A program made the position numbers and the translations under genes. From Jejuia sp047345485 (lineage in GTDB: Bacteria; Bacteroidota; Bacteroidia; Flavobacteriales; Flavobacteriaceae): DNA of 64,000 bases. Positions within the stretch are counted from its first letter, which is position 1. Each line of letters starts with the position of its first letter. Under the pieces are notes generated by a model that worked only from the letters and a program-made list of their open reading frames with translations, was not told the origin of the DNA and searched no databases. The stretch lies in the NCBI RefSeq assembly GCF_047345485.1, contig NZ_JBLFEN010000003.1, forward strand, positions 248,001 to 312,000. The letters are read 5' to 3'. Below are positions 54,658 to 63,827 of the stretch, piece after piece.

Positions 54658-55382
54658 TATTTTACCTGATTTAAAAGTGTAGTAAAGTTAGCTTTGGCTT
54701 TAGCATATTGAGAGGCCTCTAAATTGAATTTCCCGTACCATATATAATTGTATAAATAAGAGGTATATGAAAATCCTTGGCTAAAGGGTGTGTCGCTAAT
54801 TTCGTTTAAGTATTCAGTATTTGTTTTATCATCTTCAAATTTTATATAATTTTTTAAACTCAATGTCTTTAAAACTAATAGATAATAATACCGAATAGCA
54901 AGCCTGAAATCTTTATCATTTTCAGCTTGTTGTATTAAAGCGTGTATATCTGCATTTTCAATATTTTCAGATGTAATATCGTCATAGCGCGTAATATGTT
55001 TGTTTTTGCTTTTAGCAAATATGCCTGTGCCGCCATCATTGAGTAAAGCGTATGCTAAATATAACACTGCCACTATTAGAAAAAGGTAAAACAACCAACT
55101 AAGTGGACCAAGATTAATTAGAATTTCGTCATTATCATTTTGTTCTTTAGTTTTAATTTTTTCATCACTATAGTCCTTATAATCTCCAGAACCCATTCTA
55201 GATGTTTTTACAACTTTTTTGCCTTCATAATTATAAGTGTCGCTACTGTAGCGGTCTTTAAAATTAGCATCAAAAACACGATTTACTTCTGGTTGTTGGG
55301 TTGGTGCTACTGCAAAACACCATTGCTGCATTGAAAGTAAAAGCAAGAACACTAAAAGTATATGTGGTTGTTTTTTTATCAT
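54657..55382 (-). CDS. DUF4129-like membrane protein of the MoxR operon
   Basis: A 241-residue protein with a signal peptide, a central membrane helix (GPLSWLFYLFLIVAVLYLAY) and a C-terminal helical segment (LAIRYYYLLVLKTLSLKNYI, TNTEYLNEI) like DUF4129. The start overlaps the previous stop by one base (TAATG). Family members occur with DUF58/MoxR and transglutaminase-like proteins. Function unknown; assignment of the domain is by pattern. Confidence 0.8.
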   Translation of the reverse strand: MIKKQPHILLVFLLLLSMQQWCFAVAPTQQPEVNRVFDANFKDRYSSDTYNYEGKKVVKTSRMGSGDYKDYSDEKIKTKEQNDNDEILINLGPLSWLFYLFLIVAVLYLAYALLNDGGTGIFAKSKNKHITRYDDITSENIENADIHALIQQAENDKDFRLAIRYYYLLVLKTLSLKNYIKFEDDKTNTEYLNEISDTPFSQGFSYTSYLYNYIWYGKFNLEASQYAKAKANFTTLLNQVK

Positions 55383-56365
55383 TAAGCAATAATAGGGGCA
55401 GAGGTTTGGGTGATTTGTTTTTGAATTTTATAGGGGTAAATTAAATAGTAATAACTTATAATGCTTAAAGTAATTAATATGATACCTACAGATAGCCAAT
55501 TAGGCATACTATTAGAATATCTGGTAATAAATCCTTCTAAAAATCCAGCAGAAAACGTAAAAGGAAAGGTGCTTATTAATAGTTTAATGCCTGTTTTAGC
55601 GCCTAGTTTAAAAGAGGTGTATCTAGAATGTGTAGCAGGAAATAAAATACTAGCGCCTAATATTAAACCTGCTGCACACTCGATAACTATGGCAAAAATT
55701 TCCATGGCACCATGAATCCAAATACCGCGAACGCTTTCCCAAAACACCTCTTTTTCGTAAAAGAAATATTGAAAAGAGCCCAACATAATACAATTTTTAA
55801 ACATGATGTAAAGCGTGCCAATACCCAAAAAAACACCTAGAACAAATGCTATGATACCAACACGTAAGTTATTTACAGTGATACCTATAAAGCTACCCCA
55901 ATTACTACCACTTTTATATATAGCTACAGGATCTCCAGCTTCAATATTCTCAAGAGTTTGATCTACATAACTGTTACCAACAACAGAACGTAAAAACTCT
56001 GCATTATTTGCTGCAGATACAACGCCAATTGCAGTAAAGGTGAAAAACACAATAAATGCCACATAAATAAATTTGCGATATTGGTAGCAAATTAGTGGTA
56101 TTTCGGTTTTCCAGAAACTAATAATTCTATTAGTGTCTTGACGCTTGGTTTTATAAATTTTTTGAAATGCCTTTGTTGCAAGCTGATTTAAATAGGTAAT
56201 CACCTTACTTTTAGGGTAGTACGTTTGCGCATATGCCAAATCGTTTACTAGCTTAATGTAATTTGAAGCAAGTTCGTCTGGATCGTTTAAATTATTATTA
56301 AGAATAGCTGTCTCAAAACTCAACCATTTTTCTTTATTTTGCTTTATAAATGCAACTTCTCTCAT
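55382..56365 (-). CDS. Stage II sporulation protein M-like (SpoIIM) membrane protein
   Basis: A 327-residue protein: a soluble N-terminus (FIKQNKEKWLSFETAIL, ELASNYIKLVNDLAYAQTYY) is followed by five to six membrane helices with the SpoIIM pattern (NNLRVGIIAFVLGVFLGIG, HGAMEIFAIVIECAAGLILG). The organism is not a spore former; this family is widespread as the head of the MoxR operon. It is the first gene of that operon and is divergent from the RDD gene with only 24 bp between starts. Confidence 0.9.
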   Translation of the reverse strand: MREVAFIKQNKEKWLSFETAILNNNLNDPDELASNYIKLVNDLAYAQTYYPKSKVITYLNQLATKAFQKIYKTKRQDTNRIISFWKTEIPLICYQYRKFIYVAFIVFFTFTAIGVVSAANNAEFLRSVVGNSYVDQTLENIEAGDPVAIYKSGSNWGSFIGITVNNLRVGIIAFVLGVFLGIGTLYIMFKNCIMLGSFQYFFYEKEVFWESVRGIWIHGAMEIFAIVIECAAGLILGASILFPATHSRYTSFKLGAKTGIKLLISTFPFTFSAGFLEGFITRYSNSMPNWLSVGIILITLSIISYYYLIYPYKIQKQITQTSAPIIA

Positions 56366-56389
56366 ATTTGAGATAAATTAAAATATAAA

Positions 56390-57109
56390 TTGTCAGAGTT
56401 ACAAATTAACACGACGCAAAATGTAAAAATAAATTTCACTGCCGCAGGTGTAGGAGAACGATTGGTTGCATTTATTATAGATACTGCTATAAAAATTGGA
56501 TATTTATTACTATTGAATAAAATTTTTGGAGTGTTTGAAGGTATGGATGAATGGTCTCAAATTGGGATAAACACTATTTTGAGTTTTCCTGTAATGTTGT
56601 ATTCCTTGGTTTTAGAAACGTTTTTGGACGGACAAACTCTTGGTAAAAAGGCATTAAAAATTAGAGTGGTTAAAATTGATGGATTTCAGACTACGTTTTC
56701 TGATTATGTAGTGCGCTGGTTTTTTAGAATTGTAGATGTTTGGATATTTGGTATTGGTTTCTTTGTGATTATTTTTAGTAAAAAGTTGCAACGTTTAGGC
56801 GATATGGCTGCTGGTACAGGAGTAATAAGTTTAAGAGATAAAGTAAATATAAACCATACGATACTAGAGAAACTTAAAACCGATTATAAACCTACGTATC
56901 CTAATGTGATAAAGTTATCGGATAATGATGCACGCATTATAAAGGATACTTTTACAAGAGCTAGAGCTGCTAAGGATTATGCTACATTAATAAAGCTAAG
57001 AAATAAGTTAATTGACGTTGTTGGTATTAAAGACGTAAAACAAGCTAGCGATATAGAGTTTATTGATATTATTTTAAAAGATTATAATTTTTATACCCAA
57101 GATATGTAA
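56390..57109 (+). CDS. RDD-family membrane protein, TTG start
   Basis: A 239-residue protein. RDD motifs are clear: VGERLVAFIIDTAIKIGYLL, FLDGQTLGKKALKIRVVKID and FSKKLQRLGDMAAGTGVISL, with three to four membrane helices and a soluble helical C-terminus. The start codon is TTG at 56390: the frame is closed by a stop at 56369-56371 and contains no ATG before the conserved sequence. Often adjacent to SpoIIM in Bacteroidota; role unknown, possibly transport. Confidence 0.88.
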   Translation: MSELQINTTQNVKINFTAAGVGERLVAFIIDTAIKIGYLLLLNKIFGVFEGMDEWSQIGINTILSFPVMLYSLVLETFLDGQTLGKKALKIRVVKIDGFQTTFSDYVVRWFFRIVDVWIFGIGFFVIIFSKKLQRLGDMAAGTGVISLRDKVNINHTILEKLKTDYKPTYPNVIKLSDNDARIIKDTFTRARAAKDYATLIKLRNKLIDVVGIKDVKQASDIEFIDIILKDYNFYTQDM

Positions 57110-57111
57110 GC

Positions 57112-57500
57112 AGAGAACCACTTTTTCTTTTTAGAAAAAGTGAGTGAATCGCTTATGCTGAGCGGAGACGAAGTATCTCAGAGAACCACTTTTTCTTTTT
57201 TAGAAAAAGTGAGTGAATCGCTTATGCTGAGCGGAGACGAAGTATCTCAGAGAACCACTTTTTCTTTTTAGAAAAAGTGAGTGAATCGCTTATGCTGAGC
57301 GGAGACGAAGTATCTCAGAGAACCACTTTTTCTTTTTCAGAAAAAGTGAGTGAATCGCTTATGCTGAGCGGAGACGAAGTATCTCAGAGAACCACTTTTT
57401 CTTTTTAGAAAAAGTGAGTGAATCGCTTATGCTGAGTAAAAACGAAGTGTCTCAAGGCACCTTTTTCTTTTTAGAAGAAGAGAGTGAATCTTTTACACCG
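57112..57500. repeat. Tandem array of a 68-69 bp hairpin repeat (five copies plus a degenerate sixth)
   Basis: Copies start at 57112, 57180, 57249, 57317 and 57386, with a decayed copy from 57454. Each begins AGAGAACCAC and holds a 9-bp hairpin (CACTTTTTC/GAAAAAGTG), then GTGAGTGAATCGCTTATGCT and a GAGCGGAGACGAAGTATCTC-type end. Length differences sit in the hairpin loop (TTTTTA, TTTTTTA, TTTTTCA). Copies 1-4 are nearly identical, copy 5 diverges in its last third. There are no unique spacers, so it is not a CRISPR array. Located after the RDD gene. Confidence 0.93.
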
Positions 57501-57594
57501 ACATTAACTAGATAATTCTGAATTAATTTTAGTAGAGATTAAAATTATCCAAATTTTCTATTTAACATATATCTTAAGTTTAAATGAACGTTAA
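57501..57594. other. Remainder of the RDD-cyclophilin gap
   Basis: This 94-bp stretch completes the 485-bp gap that begins with the repeat array. TAATTTTA (57524-57531) and TAAAATTA (57540-57547) form an 8-bp AT-only inverted repeat that might help end transcription of the cyclophilin gene. Nothing else is supported. Confidence 0.35.
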
Positions 57595-58305
57595 TCAATC
57601 AATAATATCAACACTCCTAATATATATATTTTTAAGTGGCCAGTCGGCCTCATCGGTATCAACAGCTGCAATTTTATCCACAACATCCATACCTTTTATA
57701 ACCTTACCAAACACTGTAAAATCGCCATCTAAGAAGTGAGCGCCACCACGTTGTTGTACAATAAAAAATTCGTACGGAGATGCTAGTTTATGGGGGTTGT
57801 CTATATCGCTACTTGGCATAGAAATGGTGCCTCTATCGTGTTTAAAGCCTCTATCTGCATCTACAGGTAATAAATAGCGACCTATGTTTTTGCGTTTTTT
57901 TCCTGTTTTTCTATCGTCGCTACTACCGCCTTGTATAATAAAGTTATCTATTACGCGGTAAAACTGCGTGTCTTGGTAGTATTTGCGTTTGGTTAAATAA
58001 ATAAAATTTGCTCGATGGAATTTAGTTTCTTCAAACAATAGAATATCAAAACTACCATAGTCGGTTGTTAATCTTACAGTGTTTTCTTTATTTTCTTTGT
58101 CATATTGTAAAAAGAATTCCATGGCATTTTTAGTATCTAAAACAGGGTGTTTAAGTGTGTCTTTAGCTATGGCATCTTTTTGTGTTTCATCTTGTTTTAC
58201 AGTAGTTGTAGAGTCTTTAGTTTTAGATGAATTCTTTTTTTTAGTTTGTTTATCTTCACAATTCAGAAATAATAAAAATAAACTTAAAACCAATATAATA
58301 CGCAT
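57595..58305 (-). CDS. Cyclophilin-type peptidyl-prolyl isomerase lipoprotein
   Basis: A 236-residue lipoprotein (lipobox FLNC, Cys16) with a long lysine/threonine/aspartate tether. The cyclophilin domain (about 70-236) includes VRLTTDYGSFDILLFEE, HRANFIYLTKRKYYQDTQFY, VIDNFIIQGGSSDDRK and DGDFTVFGKVIKGMDVVDKI. It would catalyse proline isomerisation in exported proteins. Its start codon is only 3 bp from that of the divergent Nudix gene. Confidence 0.93.
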   Translation of the reverse strand: MRIILVLSLFLLFLNCEDKQTKKKNSSKTKDSTTTVKQDETQKDAIAKDTLKHPVLDTKNAMEFFLQYDKENKENTVRLTTDYGSFDILLFEETKFHRANFIYLTKRKYYQDTQFYRVIDNFIIQGGSSDDRKTGKKRKNIGRYLLPVDADRGFKHDRGTISMPSSDIDNPHKLASPYEFFIVQQRGGAHFLDGDFTVFGKVIKGMDVVDKIAAVDTDEADWPLKNIYIRSVDIID

Positions 58306-58308
58306 AAG

Positions 58309-58950
58309 ATGAATTTTGATGAGTTCGAAAACTTAGTGTCAAAAATAAAAAATATCGAGTTACCTGCCGAATCATCTCATTTTAAAATGGTGCCGCCATC
58401 TCGAAAATCTTTTGAGCAATATTCTGATAAGCAATTACAACAAGCCAAAAAAGCAGGGGTTTTAGCATTATTTTATCCAAATGCAGATAAGCAAATGCAA
58501 GTGGTGTTTATTTTAAGAAAATCATACAAGGGCGTTCACTCTGCACAAGTATCTTTCCCAGGCGGAAAAGTAGAACCCAAGGACAAAAACCTTAAAGACA
58601 CTGCCGTTAGAGAAACTTTTGAGGAAGTAGGTGTGCCTATAGAGGATATTACTGTGATTAAAAAATTATCGCAAGTATACATACCACCAAGTAATTTTTG
58701 TGTGCAGCCATACATTGGAGTTGTAGCGCAACAGCCAATTTTTAAAAAACAAGAGAGAGAGGTTGAGCAAATAATTGAGGTAAAGTTATTAGATATAATT
58801 AATGATGATAATATTATTTTAAAAAACATAAAAACATCATATAGTGTTGATATAGAGGTGCCTGCATTTAAATTAAATGACTTTACCATTTGGGGAGCAA
58901 CCGCTATGATACTTAGTGAAATTAAAGATATAGTAAAGCAATTGGTGTAG
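58309..58950 (+). CDS. Nudix hydrolase, CoA pyrophosphatase type
   Basis: A 213-residue protein. RKSYKGVHSAQVSFPGGKVE and the Nudix core RETFEEVGV (residues 101-109) match the CoA diphosphatase (NUDT7/YeaB) branch, which carries an extra N-terminal signature before the box. It hydrolyses CoA and derivatives to phosphopantetheine and 3',5'-ADP. A residue in the first half of the Nudix box that is often acidic is Lys here, which is tolerated in this subfamily as far as I recall. Confidence 0.88.
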   Translation: MNFDEFENLVSKIKNIELPAESSHFKMVPPSRKSFEQYSDKQLQQAKKAGVLALFYPNADKQMQVVFILRKSYKGVHSAQVSFPGGKVEPKDKNLKDTAVRETFEEVGVPIEDITVIKKLSQVYIPPSNFCVQPYIGVVAQQPIFKKQEREVEQIIEVKLLDIINDDNIILKNIKTSYSVDIEVPAFKLNDFTIWGATAMILSEIKDIVKQLV

Positions 58951-59001
58951 ATGGTAGATTTATTACCTTTGTTGCCCAACCTAAAAACTAATTATTAATT
59001 T

Positions 59002-59799
59002 ATGGGATTGTTTAAAACAAATCCTTTCGGACATATACTCTTTGTAAAAAAGTGGCTCATTCGCATTTTAGGTGCTATGACGCACAGGCGTTTTCGTGGG
59101 TTTAACGAATTACAAATAGAAGGGTCTGAATTAATTAAAAATTTACCAGATACCAACGTACTTTTTATATCTAATCACCAAACTTATTTTGCTGACGTAG
59201 TAGCTATGTTTCATGTGTTTAATGCCAGTTTAAGCGGGCGAACAGACTCTATAAAAAACGTAGGTTATATTTGGAATCCGAAGTTAAATATGTATTATGT
59301 AGCGGCTAAAGAAACCATGAAAGCAGGTTTGTTACCAAAAATTTTCGCTTATGTTGGTTCTGTAAGTATAGAGCGTACATGGCGTTCTGAGGGTAAAGAT
59401 GTAAAACGCCAAGTGAAAATGAGTGATATTTCAAACATAGGTAAAGCGCTGGATGATGGTTGGGTAATTACATTTCCACAAGGGACTACAACCCCTTTTA
59501 AACCTATAAGAAAAGGTACTGCTCACATTATAAAACGCTACAAGCCTGTTGTGGTACCTATAGTAATAGATGGTTTTAGACGCTCTTTTGATAAAAAAGG
59601 ATTGCGCGTTAAGAAGAAAAATATTTTACAATCCATGGAAATTAAAGCGCCATTAGATATTGATTACGATAACGAATCTACAGATGATATTGTAAAAAAA
59701 ATAGAGTTTGCCATAGAGCAACATCCATCTTTTCTAAAAGTAATTCCAGAAAAAGAATTAAAGGCTCAGTTAGAGCTAGATAAGTTAAGAGAATGGTAA
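59002..59799 (+). CDS. PlsC-like 1-acylglycerol-3-phosphate acyltransferase
   Basis: A 265-residue acyltransferase of the PlsC superfamily. Block I reads ISNHQTYFADV, that is H-x5-D rather than the usual H-x4-D. Block III reads FPQGTTTP, with Gln where FPEGT is usual. VAAKETMKAGLLPKIFAYVG and PVVVPIVIDGFRRS complete the pattern. It probably acylates lysophosphatidate or a related lipid in the membrane. The departures from the motif may be a clade feature. Starts 51 nt after the Nudix gene. Confidence 0.82.
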   Translation: MGLFKTNPFGHILFVKKWLIRILGAMTHRRFRGFNELQIEGSELIKNLPDTNVLFISNHQTYFADVVAMFHVFNASLSGRTDSIKNVGYIWNPKLNMYYVAAKETMKAGLLPKIFAYVGSVSIERTWRSEGKDVKRQVKMSDISNIGKALDDGWVITFPQGTTTPFKPIRKGTAHIIKRYKPVVVPIVIDGFRRSFDKKGLRVKKKNILQSMEIKAPLDIDYDNESTDDIVKKIEFAIEQHPSFLKVIPEKELKAQLELDKLREW

Positions 59800-59926
59800 A
59801 ATTAAATATTGTTTTTGAATTTTGAAGATTTAGAATTCGTTAATAACTCTTAATAACTCCCTTAAAAATAACTTCTTTAAATTTCTATTTTGCACTATTA
59901 ATTTTAGTCATTAATAGAAACACATC

Positions 59927-62218
59927 TTGAAAGTTTGTATCGCCGAAAAACCAAGTGTTGCCCGAGAAATTGCTGCTGTTTTAGGAGCAAACACAAAGCA
60001 TGATGGGTATTTTGAAGGTAATGGATATGTGGTAACTTTTACATTTGGTCACTTATGTACACTTAAAGAGCCAGCAGATTATAAGCCATATTGGAAAAGC
60101 TGGGATCTAAATAATTTACCTATGCTTCCTGAAAAGTTTGAAACCAAAGTATCTGATAATTCAGGAATTCAAAAACAATTCAATATAGTAAAGCGTTTAT
60201 TTGAAAGGGCAGATGTTATTATAAACTGTGGTGATGCAGGGCAAGAGGGTGAACTCATTCAGCGTTGGGTGATGAATCAAGCTAATTATAAAGGTGAAGT
60301 AAAACGCCTGTGGATTTCATCATTAACTACCGAGGCTATTAAAGAAGGTTTTGAGCATTTAAAACCAGCGACAGATTATGATAATTTGTATTATGCGGGG
60401 TTTTCTAGAGCTATTGGCGATTGGTTGTTAGGTATCAATGCAACGCGATTATTTACTGTAAAACATGGTGGTTACAAACAAGTTCTATCCGTAGGGCGTG
60501 TGCAAACACCTACTTTAGCTATGGTTGTTAATAGGTTTAAAGATATTGAAAACTTTAAACCAAAGCCATATTGGGAACTACAAACCTTGTACCGTTATAC
60601 TTTATTTAGCTATGAAGAAGGTCGATTTGTAAAGAAAGAAGATGGAGAGGCATTGGCAAATAAAGTAAAAGAAAGTGATTTTGAAATTAAATCCGTCACA
60701 AAAAAGAAAGGTAAAGAATATGCACCTAAACTTTTTGATTTAACAGGTTTACAGGTGTACTGTAATACTAAATTTGGATTTTCAGCAGATGAAACACTTA
60801 AAATAGTGCAAGCCTTATACGAAAGAAAAGTGGTTACTTACCCAAGAGTAGATACAACATTTTTACCAACAGATATTTATCCAAAAGTTCCTGGTATACT
60901 TAAAAAACTAGTTGATTATTCACAACTTACACAACCACTTTTAGCGCAAAAAATAAAGAAATCTACTAAGGTTTTTAATGATAAAAAGGTAACAGATCAC
61001 CACGCAATTATTCCAACAGGAATGCAAACCAATTTGCAATATAATCAACAGCAGGTGTATGATATTATTACCAAACGATTTATTGCAGTATTTTACAAAG
61101 ATTGTATTGTGTCAAATACCACTGTATTAGGCGCTGCAGCCGAAGTAGTATTTAAAACTACTGGAAAAGAAATTTTAGATAAAGGCTGGCGTATTGTATT
61201 TGAAAGTCCGAATCAAAAAGTAAAAGAATCAGGCGTGTTGCCAACTTTTGAAAAAGGCGAAAAAGGGCCACACGAACCTTCGTTTTTAGAAAAAGAAACC
61301 AAACCACCCAATCAGTTTACCGAAGCGTCTTTATTAAGAGCAATGGAAACCGCCGGAAAACAAGTAGATGATGATGAGCTAAGAGATTTAATGAAAGAAA
61401 ATGGTATTGGCAGACCATCAACACGTGCAAATATTATTGAAACGCTTTTCAAAAGAAAATATATTAAGCGAAACAAGAAACAAGTACTGCCAACCGAAAC
61501 AGGTATTCAGTTGATTGATACCATACAGAATGACTTATTAAAATCTGCTGAACTTACTGGTAAGTGGGAAAAACAACTAAAAGACATAGAGAAAGGTAAC
61601 TATAGTGCAGGTGCGTTTATAAAAAACATGAAACGTATGGTAGATGCTTTAGTATATGAAGTGCGAAGCGAAACAAAACGGGCTAATATTTCGCATACTA
61701 AAACGGTTCAAAAAAATAGAACAAAAGTTAAGTCTAAGGCAACTGCCGGAATTACTTCAGAAAAATGTCCTAAATGTAAAAACGGATACCTAGTAAAAGG
61801 TAAATCTGCTTATGGTTGTAGTGCTTATAAATCGGGATGTGATTTTATTTTGCCATTTAAATTTAGTGGAAAAAAGATTTCAGAAAAACAATTTGTACGA
61901 CTGCTTCAAAAAGGATCTACGGTTAATTTGAAGGGGTTTAAGGAAGACTCCAGAACTGTTGATGGTTTATTGCGTTTTGATGATAACTTTGGTCTTAAAT
62001 TAGAGCCTAAGCAACCAATAGAAAGCCAAAATCAGGATGTGCTTTCTTGTCCAAAATGTAAAAATGGAACTGTGCTGAAAGGGAAAACCGCTTATGGCTG
62101 TTCTAATTATAAATCTGGATGTGATTTTAAAGTTACTTTTGATGAGGTAAGGCGTAAAATGAGTGGTTTAAAACCTACAAAAGCACTAGTTTATAATATT
62201 TTAGTTAAAAATGCCTAG
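59927..62218 (+). CDS. topB: DNA topoisomerase III, TTG start
   Basis: A 763-residue type IA topoisomerase. It has the Toprim domain (CIAEKPSVAREIAAVLGA, NCGDAGQEGELIQRW), the gate region with the catalytic Tyr305 in VVTYPRVDTTFLP, and GIGRPSTRANIIETLFKRKY. Two C-terminal zinc-ribbon-like repeats follow (CPKCKNGYLVKGKSAYGCS and CPKCKNGTVLKGKTAYGCS, each ending KSGCDF). Start is TTG at 59927: a stop lies 12 nt upstream in frame and no ATG is available before the conserved start. It relaxes negative supercoils and resolves replication or recombination intermediates. Confidence 0.95.
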   Translation: MKVCIAEKPSVAREIAAVLGANTKHDGYFEGNGYVVTFTFGHLCTLKEPADYKPYWKSWDLNNLPMLPEKFETKVSDNSGIQKQFNIVKRLFERADVIINCGDAGQEGELIQRWVMNQANYKGEVKRLWISSLTTEAIKEGFEHLKPATDYDNLYYAGFSRAIGDWLLGINATRLFTVKHGGYKQVLSVGRVQTPTLAMVVNRFKDIENFKPKPYWELQTLYRYTLFSYEEGRFVKKEDGEALANKVKESDFEIKSVTKKKGKEYAPKLFDLTGLQVYCNTKFGFSADETLKIVQALYERKVVTYPRVDTTFLPTDIYPKVPGILKKLVDYSQLTQPLLAQKIKKSTKVFNDKKVTDHHAIIPTGMQTNLQYNQQQVYDIITKRFIAVFYKDCIVSNTTVLGAAAEVVFKTTGKEILDKGWRIVFESPNQKVKESGVLPTFEKGEKGPHEPSFLEKETKPPNQFTEASLLRAMETAGKQVDDDELRDLMKENGIGRPSTRANIIETLFKRKYIKRNKKQVLPTETGIQLIDTIQNDLLKSAELTGKWEKQLKDIEKGNYSAGAFIKNMKRMVDALVYEVRSETKRANISHTKTVQKNRTKVKSKATAGITSEKCPKCKNGYLVKGKSAYGCSAYKSGCDFILPFKFSGKKISEKQFVRLLQKGSTVNLKGFKEDSRTVDGLLRFDDNFGLKLEPKQPIESQNQDVLSCPKCKNGTVLKGKTAYGCSNYKSGCDFKVTFDEVRRKMSGLKPTKALVYNILVKNA

Positions 62219-62287
62219 TATTCGTACTGATATTTTATAAATTACGCTTGCTATTTAAATATCTTACAATCTACTAATTTCTCTCAA

Positions 62288-63163
62288 ATGAAAGATACTT
62301 TCATACTAAATTTCACACCTACAGGTATGATTCCTACTAAGGAAATGACGTCTCATGTACCTATAAGTGTATCAGAAATTGTTGAAGATGTACATAAAGC
62401 TTCTGAGATAGGTATTACCATGGTGCATTTACATGCACGTGATGAAACAACTGGCATACCAACCTATAAAAAAGAAATTTATGCAAAAATTGTTGAGGGG
62501 ATAAGAACTTATGCGCCAGAGCTAGTAATATGTTTGTCTTTAAGTGGCAGAAACTTTAATGAACTTGAAAAGCGTAGCGCGCCTTTAATGCTTGAGGGCA
62601 ATTTAAAACCCGATATGGGAAGTTTAACATTAAGCTCCTTAAATTTTAATAAAACGGCAAGTGTTAATGATCCTGAAATGATTAAAAGTTTGGCAAAAAT
62701 TATGAAAGAAAGAGACATAGTTCCAGAACTTGAGGTTTTTGATATTGGTATGATTAACTATGCTAAATATTTAAACAAGAAAAATTTAATAGAACCTCCA
62801 TATTATTTCAATCTTTTATTTGGTAATATAGCTTGTTCACAGGCTAATTTATTACATACAGGAGTAATGATTAATGATTTGCCAGAAGCAGCTTTATATA
62901 GTTTGGCAGGTATTGGTAAAGATCAATTACAAATGAATTCACTTTCTATTGCTATTGGGGGCGGTGTTCGAGTTGGATTAGAAGATAATATTTGGTTTGA
63001 TGCAGCAAGGAATAAATTAGCTACCAATTCTGAATTATTACAACGCATTCATGTAATAGCTAATGCTAATAATAGAGAGGTAATGACGCCTCTTGAGTTT
63101 AGAAAATTAATGAAAATGGAGTTAGGAAATGGAAGTTACGGACGTAGTTTTAATAGTTTTTAA
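62288..63163 (+). CDS. BKACE-family (beta-keto acid cleavage enzyme, DUF849) protein
   Basis: A 291-residue TIM-barrel protein. The zinc ligands appear in MVHLHARDE, and the late glutamate in GGGVRVGLEDNIWFD fits the family. LFGNIACSQANLLH and ELEVFDIGMINYAKYL also match. Known members split beta-keto acids with acetyl-CoA, such as 3-keto-5-aminohexanoate in lysine fermentation. Here the adjacent gene is a GNAT protein 2 nt downstream rather than lysine genes, so the substrate is probably different. Confidence 0.88.
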   Translation: MKDTFILNFTPTGMIPTKEMTSHVPISVSEIVEDVHKASEIGITMVHLHARDETTGIPTYKKEIYAKIVEGIRTYAPELVICLSLSGRNFNELEKRSAPLMLEGNLKPDMGSLTLSSLNFNKTASVNDPEMIKSLAKIMKERDIVPELEVFDIGMINYAKYLNKKNLIEPPYYFNLLFGNIACSQANLLHTGVMINDLPEAALYSLAGIGKDQLQMNSLSIAIGGGVRVGLEDNIWFDAARNKLATNSELLQRIHVIANANNREVMTPLEFRKLMKMELGNGSYGRSFNSF

Positions 63164-63165
63164 TT

Positions 63166-63810
63166 ATGGAGGTAACTGGTAATAAACGGTTTTATAAATG
63201 GTATTGGTTTTGGAATATTATAAAACATGGCATGCTTATACAAGGTATAAGAAATCAAATGGCGAAATTGGGAGTAGATGTTATGCCTTATTTTTGGACC
63301 TTAGAGGGTGCTGAAATTATAAAACCTCCTGAGGTAAATGGAGAAACTTCTAGTTTTGTTATATCTCGTTTTTCTGTTGATGATGTAGATGAAGCACAAA
63401 ATTTAATTGCAGGGAGATATTATAAAAAATTAAGAGCCTATATTGAAGAAGGTCAAATTTGTGTAGGTATAAAAGATAATAGTGATATTGTGGCTTTTAT
63501 GTTTATAAAACGAGACGCATTTCTATTTAGAGGTAAAACGTTTTTATTTAATAAGCATGAAGCTTATTTACATAGCATGTATACCTTTGAAAACTACCGC
63601 GGCAGACGTATCGCACCTTATTTGCGCTACCATTGTTATGGTATTTGTAAAGAATTAGGTTTTACAAAAGTGTATAGTGTGAGCGAATATTTTAATAAAT
63701 CTAGTAAAAGATTTAAGAGAAAATTGAAAGCAAAACAAACGGCTTTTTATTTGAGTATTATACTTTTTAAAAGGTATAAGAAAACTTATTTATTAAAGCG
63801 ATACAGCTAA
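63166..63810 (+). CDS. GNAT-like acetyltransferase paired with the BKACE gene
   Basis: A 214-residue protein beginning 2 nt after the BKACE stop. The C-terminal half has a GNAT pattern: YLHSMYTFENYRGRRIAPYL, where the R-G-R-R-I-A loop binds the acetyl-CoA pyrophosphate, then CYGICKELGFTKVYSVSEYF. The N-terminus (YKWYWFWNIIKHGMLIQGIR) is aromatic and may be membrane- or partner-facing. The two genes probably form one unit; substrate unknown. Confidence 0.75.
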   Translation: MEVTGNKRFYKWYWFWNIIKHGMLIQGIRNQMAKLGVDVMPYFWTLEGAEIIKPPEVNGETSSFVISRFSVDDVDEAQNLIAGRYYKKLRAYIEEGQICVGIKDNSDIVAFMFIKRDAFLFRGKTFLFNKHEAYLHSMYTFENYRGRRIAPYLRYHCYGICKELGFTKVYSVSEYFNKSSKRFKRKLKAKQTAFYLSIILFKRYKKTYLLKRYS

Positions 63811-63827
63811 TACAGGTTAAAAAGTGT

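Noticed and set aside
55382..56365. Sporulation gene indicating a spore former
   Set aside because: SpoIIM-like proteins are routine heads of MoxR operons in Bacteroidota; no other sporulation gene is present.
57112..57500. CRISPR array
   Set aside because: The periodic units are contiguous and near-identical over their full 68-69 bp, with no unique spacers and no cas genes nearby.
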